Assembly: GCF_003286085.1 (NCBI RefSeq)
Contig: NW_020825333.1
Coordinates: 310,001-374,000, forward strand
From: Drosophila persimilis
Taxonomy: Eukaryota > Arthropoda > Insecta > Diptera > Drosophilidae
Direction of reading: 5' to 3'
DNA length: 64,000 nucleotides
Shown: one piece after another, positions 1-8,602 of the stretch
Layout: every line of letters starts with the position of its first letter
Position numbering within the stretch: the stretch's first letter is position 1
The notes under the pieces: generated by a model
What the model was told of the DNA's origin: nothing
The model's database searches: none
The model's input: only the letters and a program-made list of their open reading frames with translations
Program-made: the position numbers and the translations under genes

Positions 1-975
1 TGTACTGATACAACGGGCGGCCTGGGATTGTAAACGCCGTTTTTTCACGAGCGCTTACTTCCAGCGGATTTTGCCAATAGGCATCCTTCAAATCGATGCT
101 TGAGATGAACTCAGCTCGAGGAAGCCGACTGAGAATGCCATCGATCAATGGCATGGGATAAGCGTTCTTAACAGTGACTTCGTTAAGTTTCCGACTGTCG
201 ATGCATAATCGCACCTTTCCAGGTTTACGAACGAGGACCACGGGTGACGACCACGCGCTATCTGATTCTTCGATAACTCCAAGAGCTAACATTCGGTCTA
301 CCTCTACGTACATCAGCCTTTCTACGGCTGGAGACACGGCATAATGTCGTTGTTTTATTGCCTTAGCGTTGCCCACTTCAATTTCGTGCGACAACCAGCC
401 CGTTTTTCCCAGACCTTGCTTCGCAAAGGAGGGAAATAAGTTGACCGTCTCTGCTAACTGAGCTTGCTGCTGCTTCGACAAACACACATGTAACGTACTA
501 TCGAATGTTAAGCCTGACAACTCTGGACTGGATGATTTATGGGCTAGAAAAGCAGGTAACAAATTAAAACGAGACCAAAAGTCTATGCCTAGATATAGGT
601 CTTGCGCCAAGGATGGGACTACAAACAGTTTCAATACTTTCTTCTGGCCTTGAAAACCCACTTCGGTGGTGACCTTGCCAATTATTGGCAGGCTCTGCCC
701 ATCCGCCGTCCGTACTGCTGCTCTCACAGGCTCGAGCGGGTTCGGATTCTGAACCAGGTCTGCCGCAAACTTCCCACCTATGCAACTTATGGATGCGCCG
801 GTATCCATCAGTCCACTGAGCGTCCTTCCAAGTACGGTGACTTCCGCATAGGGTCGCCAGTCCTTGGACGTATTAACGACTGACGCCAATACGTTAGAGC
901 GCTCGTTTTTGACAGTTTGCCGATATTGGAGCAATCGCTTTCGAGATCGAGTCGGTAGTTGAATTCTTTCCCTAC
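1..975 (-). CDS. pol: gypsy-A pol: protease and start of reverse transcriptase (partial at window edge)
   Basis: Reading the minus strand from about 975 to 1 gives one open frame of over 300 codons that runs off the left edge. It opens with a basic linker, then an aspartic protease with the LMDTGASISC active-site motif (near 790-765). The RT N-terminus follows, with VIEESDSAWSSPVVLVRK (near 275-225), CIDSRKLNEV, and SSIDLKDAYW near the edge. The YxDD catalytic motif would lie beyond base 1. Protease releases mature gag and pol proteins and RT copies the element RNA. No own start codon is seen, as expected for a pol made by frameshift or read-through after gag. Confidence 0.75.
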
Positions 976-1056
976 TTGGGGTTAAAATACAAGTGTGTGA
1001 CGGAATGTCTGGGAGTTTTTGTAAGTCCGGGAGTAATGGAACTGTCGAAACGTCCA

Positions 1057-2019
1057 TTAAATGGTGTTCGTTGCTTTCGAACTGTTTGGTTTGCGTGCAC
1101 CTGTCGATTGTGCACGGCTTGACGAGTTTTTTGGATCGTTGCACCTAGAGCACAACGGTTTATACGTATCCCGTTTGCCACAGCCGTAACAAAATACGAT
1201 GCGATCACCTACGCAGTCTTGATACCGATGCCCCTGACAACCACAGTTCCAACAGGAAAGGGTTACTGCAGCGATATCGAGCTGTTCGGTTTCATCGACC
1301 TCATCGCCTTCCTGGTCTGTCTGCACCACAATTTCATGCACCTGTCGTCGTATAGGAATACGCTTCGGCTCAGCGCTGCCCATAGGCTTAGCCACTGCTT
1401 GCAAAAAGCGTTCGCGAGTACGCACTATGTTGCGCAATTGTGCTACTGACAGAATGGGAATGTATAAAATTTCATGTTGGATATCGGCCAAGAGATTCGA
1501 CTTTAGCACTTCCAACAGCGACATTTCGGACATGGGGTTGACTAGTTTATCGGACAAGGTTACAATGGCTTCGTAAAATGTATCAAATAGTTCGTGCGGC
1601 TTCTGCTTTCGTTGCACGATTGCCGTACGTATTTCTAGGTCGGTACGCCCATCCCTAAATCGAGTTTTTAGGGCTGTACTTAGCTGCGGCCAGGTCACGG
1701 AGGGTACGTTTTTATGGTAACGCCAAAACCACTCGCTAGCACTGGCTTCAAATAAATAAATGGCGTTTCTGGCCACTAGGTCAAGATTACCCTCTAAGGT
1801 CTGTTTGGTTAACGCTTCTATCCGATATATGAAATCTTCCACCGACCTGGACGAATTTCCAGAAAACCGCACCTTCCATCCTGCGATTATTTGTCCAATC
1901 CTATCGGGTCGTAGTCCCGCTATCTGATCAGCATATATACGTAAACGAAAAAGATCACCTGTCAAATCTTTGTTGGGTGCGGTATCGCCCATTGTTGAGA
2001 ACGCCCACTTTACCATCAT
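1057..2019 (-). CDS. gag: gypsy-A gag (capsid/nucleocapsid) protein
   Basis: A 320-residue open frame. The central part (around residues 35-230, from GLRPDRIGQIIAGWKVRFSG onward) reads as a retrotransposon gag capsid domain. The C-terminus has cysteine/histidine knuckles, CWNCGCQGHRYQDC followed by CYGCG and CSRC, which would bind RNA. Pol follows in a different frame, with a short gap. The N-terminus may not be native: related gags in the 4-kb array have a Ser/Pro-rich segment ending in TPWGYQQ where this copy has a different lead-in. Confidence 0.75.
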   Translation of the reverse strand: MMVKWAFSTMGDTAPNKDLTGDLFRLRIYADQIAGLRPDRIGQIIAGWKVRFSGNSSRSVEDFIYRIEALTKQTLEGNLDLVARNAIYLFEASASEWFWRYHKNVPSVTWPQLSTALKTRFRDGRTDLEIRTAIVQRKQKPHELFDTFYEAIVTLSDKLVNPMSEMSLLEVLKSNLLADIQHEILYIPILSVAQLRNIVRTRERFLQAVAKPMGSAEPKRIPIRRQVHEIVVQTDQEGDEVDETEQLDIAAVTLSCWNCGCQGHRYQDCVGDRIVFCYGCGKRDTYKPLCSRCNDPKNSSSRAQSTGARKPNSSKATNTI

Positions 2020-2059
2020 CCTTCAGGGCCACCTATTAATAGTCAGGATCTGTACTATC

Positions 2060-2173
2060 TGTTCAGGACAGCCGCAGATAATTGCTGCGCACTGTACTAA
2101 CGCCGGTCCCAACTCGCTCTCGCACGCTCGGAAGGGCGCTCGGAAGATCCACGATCGACACTACACGATCCGG
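2060..2173 (+). repeat. BEL/Pao family 'BEL-B' LTR, 5' fragment
   Basis: The segment begins TGTTCAGGACAGCC and matches the first ~114 bases of the longer copy at 3479 almost perfectly. It is a diverged relative of the LTR starts at 42673 and 63982, which directly follow a poly-G polypurine tract. That context is why I call it an LTR start. Dipeptidase-gene sequence replaces the rest of the LTR after about 2173. Confidence 0.65.
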
Positions 2174-2947
2174 TGCGTATGTATGTATGTACGATATGAT
2201 TTAATATCTAAATACAAAAAATAATATAAATTCATAAAGATAATACGTATATGAATATGTATATTGTAAGTGCACAATTGTGATGTTATATCGCTGTTGT
2301 AGTCGAATCTCGTAGGTCATCATTCTACTTTCCTACAACTTTCCCACCTCGTGCAGATAGGCGCCGAGAAGTTTGGTCCCTTCAATGTAGTTGTAAATAT
2401 CGATCTTTTCATTTTGAGAATGAGCACCATCATCGCAAGCACCCACAGGCACCAGGATGACATTTTTTCCAGTCGCTTCCTGCAATGTGAGGGTGACAGG
2501 AATGGAGCCGCCTTCGCGAGTCATGTCAGGTTCCACATTGAACACATGCTTGATAGCACGCTTCGCAGCCTCGTAGTGTGGGTGGTTGGGATCCTCAGTC
2601 CAGGGCTTGCCAGCTGACAGCATGACGACCTTCATTTTGTTGGGTGAGCCACGCTCCACCCATTTATCATTGATGTAGTTTACAACGCACTCCTCAATGT
2701 GCTTTGGGTCTTGGTCGGGTACTAAACGAATGGAGAACTTGCCAATGACCTTCTTGGGTATAACAGTCTTTGCGCCCGGCTCATAAAAAGCACCTTCGAT
2801 TCCATGAATGGACAAACTGGGAAACCGCCATCTGGCCTGAAGTAGTCTCGTTTTGTCGCCGTTATGCGGCAGCTGCTCGACACCAACGTCTTTCTTATAC
2901 TCGGCCACTTCAAAGTCGATGTTCTCGTAGATTTCTTTCTCGTTTCG
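2174..2947 (-). pseudogene. 3'-end fragment of a cytosolic M20 dipeptidase gene (CNDP2-like)
   Basis: The minus strand from 2945 to a TAG at 2333-2335 is open for about 204 codons. It closely resembles the C-terminal part of eukaryotic cytosolic non-specific dipeptidase: [57 protein letters not shown] and the end YLHEVGKL. The intact enzyme is a metal-dependent homodimer that cuts dipeptides in the cytosol. The His of AHSQNEK is a conserved metal ligand, but the N-terminal catalytic domain with the other ligands is absent. Bases 2174-2332 look like 3' UTR. Upstream it joins gypsy-A gag inside codons rather than at an obvious splice site, so this is a rearranged fragment, not a terminal exon in place. 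The frame is undamaged, suggesting recent capture or duplication from a working gene. Confidence 0.85.
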
Positions 2948-3478
2948 GACATGGGGTTGACTAGTTTATCGGACAAGGTTACAATGGCTTCGTAAAATGT
3001 ATCAAATAGTTCGTGCGGCTTCTGCTTTCGTTGCACGATTGCCGTACGTATTTCTAGGTCGGTACGCCTATCCCTAAATCGAGTTTTTAGGGCTGTACTT
3101 AGCTGCGGCCAGGTCACGGAGGGTACGTTTTTATGGTAACGCCAAAACCACTCGCTAGCACTGGCTTCAAATAAATAAATGGCGTTTCTGGCCACTAGGT
3201 CAAGATTACCCTCTAAGGTCTGTTTGGTTAACGCTTCTATCCGATATATGAAATCTTCCACCGACCTGGACGAATTTCCAGAAAACCGCACCTTTCATCC
3301 TGCGATTATTTGTCCAATCCTATCGGGTCGTAGTCCCGCTATCTGATCAGCATATATACGTAAACGAAAAAGATCACCTGTCAAATCTTTGTTGGGTGCG
3401 GTATCGCCCATTGTTGAGAACGCCCACTTTACCATCATCCTTCAGGGCCACCTATTAATAGTCAGGATCTGTACTATC
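2948..3478 (-). mobile_element. gypsy-A gag fragment, second copy
   Basis: This stretch repeats 1536-2059 almost base for base, with only a couple of substitutions noticed. It carries the N-terminal and central part of the same gag, including the GLRPDRIGQIIAGW and VRFSGNSSRSVEDF regions. Its downstream end is fused to the dipeptidase fragment and its upstream end joins the BEL-B LTR at 3479, exactly as the first copy joins its LTR at 2060. Confidence 0.8.
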
Positions 3479-4260
3479 TGTTCAGGACAGCCGCAGATAA
3501 TTGCTGCGCACTGTACTAACGCCGGTCCCAACTCGCTCTCGCACGCTCGGAAGGGCGCTCGGAAGATCCACGATCGACACTACACGATCCGCACTGCGCT
3601 CACCGCAGCATCGTAAGCTTAGAGCATAAGACTTAGAGTTAGTGACGCCTTCCACCCCGATTCAAACGGCCGATCTACCGCGCGACCCCCGAACGAAATA
3701 CAAAGAGAATATATACATACATATCTACCACGAAACACAACGATCGTTTACATTTCTTGCGACGGCTACTAGGAGGTTCCCTGGATCCGCGATTTTGATT
3801 TTGGAGAATTTAGCTTCGCCCGCCCCACTACAAACATTGTTCCTTCGAGCCGGATCTTCGCCTGAATACAAGGAGAAGCCCACCCAGCAAGCACCGGCGG
3901 ATAATTCTCAAGTAACAACATAAGTACGGATTCCCCATCTCCAGTTTCTCCTCTCCTCCGGTCCCAGTCGACTGGACATATCCATATATACATACGTGCC
4001 GTTTCCTGTATTCCACCGTTCTATTGACGCTATATCGGCAAATCCGGACGTTCTCCACGTCTTCGAGTGCTCCACAATATCCACATTCCGCATAAAAACG
4101 GTCGTGCTTATACATAGTTCCGTTATCGTGGCAAGCAGTTGTGCCCCAGTGAATTTAAAATAATTCACCCACAGCGAGCCATATTTTGCCCGCAGACTAA
4201 TATGACAGCCCCCGTATACACATACCCCTCGGCATATGTCCATATGTACTTACCGCTCTA
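3479..4260 (+). repeat. BEL-B LTR plus 5' leader
   Basis: Starting at TGTTCAGG, the sequence follows a diverged but collinear match to 42673-43010. Shared blocks include AACTCGCTCTC, GCGCTCGG, CGGCCGA(T/C)CTACCGCG and CTAGGAGGTTC, ending near GCCCCACTACAAA. The LTR proper probably ends near 3752 (TTTACA) or somewhat later; the exact 3' end is unresolved. The remainder to about 4260 has no convincing long frame and is probably untranslated leader of the same element, with short TE-like AT-rich stretches. Confidence 0.55.
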
Positions 4261-4799
4261 GCTTAAAGAATTAAACCATACTTCGTTCTGCCAATTCTTG
4301 TGGCCTCCTACTTTTCCAAAGATTTAATTTGATCCGCATTCCGCCTCCGATCCAGTGCTTACATTCATATAAATACATATGTACATGTGTGTTGACAGGA
4401 CAGTGAGTTTGAATTTCCAAGTGCGGTTGTGTTTGCAAGCGAGCTCCGAGTTTTCTGCAAACAAAATCCGTATCACGCCTGGAATCAAAACAGAAGACGG
4501 TTCAGGTCAGGCTTTCAGAGTCCCGTTCTTACTGCGCATGGTGGCTGGCGACGGCGACTTCCCAGTTGGTTGCAGGGGCACACGCAGACGCGCAGATAGC
4601 CCAGGGGGGGGGGGGGGTGATCGTTGGTTTTGGCGCATTTCTCTATCCATCGTGTTGGTGGTAGGAAATATAAAAACAACTTTCACTCAAATCGCTTCAC
4701 TTGCCTCGATTTATATTCACGGATCAGCTGATCGAGCAGAGGTGCTTACCGCACGGAGTTGCCGGACAGCGTAGGACAGTCGTAGGGTTGCCAGATCGG
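4261..4799. other. Unassigned spacer with a 14-base poly-G tract
   Basis: I recognise no gene here. The open frames are short and without known motifs. A run of 14 G lies at 4604-4617, resembling the poly-G polypurine tracts at 42658 and 63963, but no BEL-B LTR start follows it. The right part may be the 5' UTR of the LINE that follows. Confidence 0.4.
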
Positions 4800-4929
4800 C
4801 CAACCTGTTCGAAAGTTGAGCGCCAACCGGTAAACCGCGCGGGTCACAAATTTCAAATTCGAATAATTGGCAATTACATTCAGGAAGAATGGAGGAGGAA
4901 GAAATGCGGGTCTTTGAGAGGAGAACTTA

Positions 4930-6034
4930 GCCTGCAGCGTTGCCCACCACAGTGGCAGACGCCCCGAGGCATTTGGCCCAGGGAGCAGGCAGTCGGCCCA
5001 GCTAAGTCTTGGTACCGGATCTTCACTTAAGGCGCCCCTAAGAGTGCTGCCAGCACTGACTGTGTCTGCACCAGCGGAAGTTCCTGTCAATCCATTTGAC
5101 TTCAGCAGTGCTTCCACAGACAAAAGCGGTACAGGACCAAAGGCTGACGGAGATCTGCGGGCGATCCTGGCTTCGCTGGTAGAAAAGTCGACGGAATTGT
5201 CGAAGATGCTGAGGGACGCCCGTTATCTCAACAAGGAGATGAAAGAGTTGGGGCAGAACGTGTTTAGGATGCAAAAGTCAGCGCTTCACAGCATCGACGC
5301 CAGGTCTCAGAGGAAGGAGAGGTGGAGCGGCGTGATCCGGAGACGCAGTGCTCCCCTCAACACGATGCGCCGAAAAGGAAGCTGGACAAGCCGACGAGGA
5401 GCTCGCCGAAGCGGAGAAACAGAATGAGTGGCCACCCCACGCCGCTGTCCCACGAACACCCGGCAAGGAAGAATGAAACAGCTGCACCTACTGAAGGGGA
5501 AGTGGAGAAGGTGAAGAGTAAAGCGCACGCCCGGAAGCCAAGGCCCCGTCCGGATGTCATTATTATCGAGCCAAAAGAGGAAATGACCTATGCGGAGATC
5601 GTAAACCACGTCACCCAGCAGACGAGGCTAGAGGTGGTTGACTTGGACCAGATGGCTACCACGGAGGACGTCTGCGCTCAGGCTTTGGTGGCACCCAGCG
5701 GGCTATTATTTGCTTGCCGGCGACCCTTGCGACGAAGGGGCTCTCCGTAGGGAAGGTTACAGTTGCATGGTCCGTCTGCCGCATACGGGAGCGAAACCTT
5801 CCGTTATAGTGCTTCAGGTGTCTTGAGATCGGCCACGTTGTACTAAATTGCAGAAGCTGTGTGGACAAAAGCGGGTGGTGCTTCCGCTGTGGTTCTGTGG
5901 AGCAGAAGGTAAGAGACTGCCACAATGAGGCAAAATGCTTCCTTTGCGTCAGAAAGGGCAAGCCCTACACACATGTAGCTGGTAGCCACAGGTGCCCCAT
6001 GGCACCCAAAGAAAAGGCAAGTCACTACGCTTGA
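4930..6034 (+). pseudogene. R1/LOA LINE ORF1 (gag-like, CCHC) remnant
   Basis: ORF1 encodes the RNA-binding protein of the LINE. An open stretch up to about 5427 includes PVNPFDFSSASTDK and a helical ELSKMLRDARYLNKEMKELG segment. The coding sense then moves to another frame (about 5322-5750) with a basic, Pro-rich region ending in VDLDQMATTEDVCAQAL. It moves again for the zinc knuckles CFRCGSVEQKVRDC and CFLCVRKGKP...HRC (about 5870-6000), ending at TGA 6032-6034. That makes at least two frameshifts, plus lost sequence before the knuckles. The true start is uncertain; no clean ATG in frame is obvious. Confidence 0.65.
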
Positions 6035-6035
6035 C

Positions 6036-8602
6036 ATGGTGAGGTTTTACCAAATAAACCTAAGCCATTGCGAGGCTGCCACAGTCCTGCTCTCTCAGTC
6101 GGTGCGCCAAATGAGATCGGACGTTGACATAATTAGTGAACCCTACATACCCCCCGATGATGGATTCTGGGTCCAAAGCTCCTCAGGCAAAGCAGCAATA
6201 TGGGCCTGCGGTAAGCCTCCTCTACGGCTTTCAGAGTGCGCTGAGTTCCGACATTTCGTCAAGGCAAAACTGGGGAACTTTTGGATTTACAGTTGATATT
6301 TCCCTCCAAGCCTGAGCCGTCATAGCTTCGCTACGGCGATGGACGAATTGGCCGACGACGCCAGGCACCACACACCAAATGTGATTGCAGGCGACTTCAA
6401 TGCTTGGGCCCAGGAGTGGGGTAGCGACATCTCCAGAAGCAGCAGCTCAGATGCCGTATCCAAGAGACATGCACTTCTTGAGGCCTTCGCTGCGTTGGAC
6501 GTAGTACTGTTGAACCAGGGGACCGCGAATACCTTCAACAGGGGTGGCGCTGGGTCAGTAATCGACCTTACATTCACGTCTAGTAGCCTTTTCCTTCTAT
6601 CCACCTTCTAACCACTACACGGCCAGCGACTACGAGGCAGTGGTGTTCTCGATAGGGGGAGAAAGTGGATGCAGACCGACCAGGGCCCCGCAAACAAGCC
6701 GGAGGGCAGCCTACAACCCCGAATCAATGCGGATTCCAAGGTTCTTGGAGGCGCTTAGGCATATGGAGGTCGGAGGCTCAGCTCAACAGATGGTCAACCA
6801 GCTTTTGGAATCCCTACTGCTCGCATGCGATGCCAGTATGAGTCGCAAGAGGCCATTCAAGGGTAAGCAGTCGCCGACCTATTGGTGGAATGACGGATCC
6901 AGGAGGCCAGACGCACTTGCCTATCAGCTAGAAGGCGATATCAACGGGCCCGCAGAAGGAGCGGCACTAGCTGGCCAAGGCTACAGGCGGAGTACTGCGG
7001 AGCTAGAAAAGCCCTAAAGAACGCTATCAAGGAGATCAAGCGGAAATGCTTCCTGCAGCTTTGCGACTTAGCCGAGAAGGATCCGTGGGGACGTGCCTAT
7101 AAGACGGTGATGAAGCGAATTCATGGCAGCAACGCGGGGTCGCCGTCTGATCCAGTCCAATTGCGGTCTATTGTTGAGGCACTGTTCCCATCCGGGGCTC
7201 ACGGCTCCGCCATCAGTGCTGTCGCCCCGCTCCGAAGCTTAAAGGCCAAGAAGGCTCCAAGCCCTGATGGAATCCCCAACCGTGTGGTAAAACTGGCGAT
7301 GGCATACAACCCGCCTGCGAGAAGGACAATTTCCGTCACAGTGGAAGTCGCAACACCTGGTGCTCTTGCCAAAGCCAGGAAAGCCGCCGCCAGTAAACGG
7401 TGGACGCCATAGGCAGGGTAGTTGACATAGCCTCCAAGGCAGTGGGCGAACTCGATGGAAGGGCGGCAAGAAGGAATACTGCCTGATTGTCACCCTAGAC
7501 ATCAGGAACGCCTTCCATTCGGTGAAGTGGGAGTGCATTTTGGACTCACTGAACCGGCGCGCTATACCCCAATACCTACAGGCAATCGTTCGGAGCTACT
7601 TCGAGGGGAGACTGCTGGAATATCATACGGCGGCCGGCGTGCAGTCTCACTGCATAACGGCAGGCGTTCCCCAAGGATCAGTGATGGGTCCTCTCCTTTG
7701 GAACATAGCCTACGATGGTGTGAGGCTAGCACTCCCAGGCGGATGTCAGCTAACCTGCTACGCAGATATTGTCGCCCTGACGGTGGTAGCTAAGCACCTG
7801 GACGTCGTCGAAGCAAATTGCGACACCGCAATCCAGCTGATTGCAGACTGGTTCCGTTCTGCGGGACTAGAGATATCCGCTCATTAAACTGAGGCAGTAC
7901 TGGTGAGCACCCGTTCGACTGTGGAGACCGCTCGCATCAGGTTTGGCGACCACAGATTATCGTCGAAACGAGCCATTCGGTATCTAGGCGTGATGATCGA
8001 CACCAGGCTCAGTTTCCGAGAACACCTAAGCTACGTCCAGGAGAAAGCAGCAAACACGAGTCGGGCGCTGTTCCGAATACTGCTAAATACCCGTGGCCCG
8101 AAGCAGGAGAGGAGGATTCTGCTGACCAGCGTAGTCCGCTCAGCCATGACCTACGCAGCAGACATATGGGCGGATGCGATTAAAGTTGCCAGCTACGCTA
8201 TGGGCGTAAAAGCCACTCATCGCCTTTGCGCGCTCCGAATCTGCTGCGGCTTTCGGACTTTTTCCGACGACGCCGCCCTAGTCCTGGCGGGAGTCCTACC
8301 TATCGACCTTCTGGTGCTTGAGGAGAGGGCTGTGGCCGAGGGCCATCCGGGCCGGCGCAGCAAGGAGAGACGCGTGCAAGCAGGGCCGTGAAGAAAGCCT
8401 CAGAGCATGGCAAAGCCGCTGGGACGGCTCTGGTAACGGACGGTGGACACACCGCCTAATTCCGGATGTCCGATATTGGATCGGTAGGCGACAGGGTGCG
8501 GTCAATTTCTATTTCACACAGCTTCTGAGCGGACACGGCTGCTTCAGCCATTACCCTTGGAGGTTCGGACACGAGGACTCGCTGAACTGCTCGTGGTGTG
8601 GC
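6036..8602 (+). pseudogene. R1/LOA LINE ORF2 (endonuclease-reverse transcriptase) remnant
   Basis: ORF2 starts at ATG 6036, one base after the ORF1 stop. The endonuclease begins MVRFYQINLSHCEAA and contains SEPYIP and GDFNAWAQEWGS (6390-6425). RT motifs follow: KKAPSPDGIPNRVVKLA (7245-7295), LIVTLDIRNAFHSVKWECI (7480-7540) and GVPQGSVMGPLLWN (7665-7705). The catalytic box reads YADI instead of YADD (near 7760). The C-terminal zinc motif begins HGCFSHYPWRFGHED and is cut off at the BEL-A junction. There are several stops and frameshifts, including a stop after LEISAH near 7885, and a deletion between the RT N-terminus and palm. Inactive. Confidence 0.75.

Larger units (their letters stand above)
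1..2059 (-). mobile_element. Ty3/gypsy LTR retrotransposon 'gypsy-A', 5' portion
   Basis: The minus strand reads gag (about 2019 to 1057) and then protease and reverse transcriptase (about 975 to the window edge). The protease shows LMDTGAS and the RT shows KVRLCIDSRKLNEV and IDLKDAYWQNPL, which place it in Ty3/gypsy. The RT wording (AFTIPGRPLYQ) recalls the Osvaldo/Ulysses branch of Drosophila, but I hold that assignment loosely. The rest of pol lies outside the window. At its 5' side the element abuts a BEL-type LTR at 2060, and I see no LTR of its own here. A second piece of the same gag lies at 2948-3478, and older antisense relatives sit in every unit of the array at 42.8-63.9 kb. Confidence 0.75.
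4800..8602 (+). mobile_element. R1/LOA-type non-LTR retrotransposon (LINE), decayed
   Basis: Two ORF remnants in the usual LINE order: ORF1 with a CCHC cluster near its end, then ORF2 with an AP-type endonuclease and reverse transcriptase. The wording of the endonuclease (FYQINLSHCEAA, VIAGDFNAWAQEWGS), the RT and the C-terminal zinc motif fits the R1/LOA group of Drosophila LINEs. The 5' limit is approximate. The copy stops at 8602, where BEL-A sequence starts. The ORF2 C-terminus and 3' UTR of this family occur as separate 5'-truncated copies at 12392 and 19908. The flanks are not 28S rDNA, so this is not an R1 insertion in rDNA. Confidence 0.75.

Noticed and set aside
2333-2945. Functional dipeptidase gene
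   Set aside because: Only the C-terminal part is present, the catalytic N-terminal domain and most metal ligands are missing, and it is fused inside codons to gag sequence.
5038-5830. Many overlapping small frames on both strands between 4.4 and 6 kb
   Set aside because: Only the frames forming LINE ORF1 show recognisable features; the others are shadows or chance frames in GC-rich DNA.
4800-8602. R1 element in ribosomal DNA
   Set aside because: The LINE is R1/LOA-like by protein motifs, but neither flank resembles 28S rRNA and no rRNA is seen in the window.
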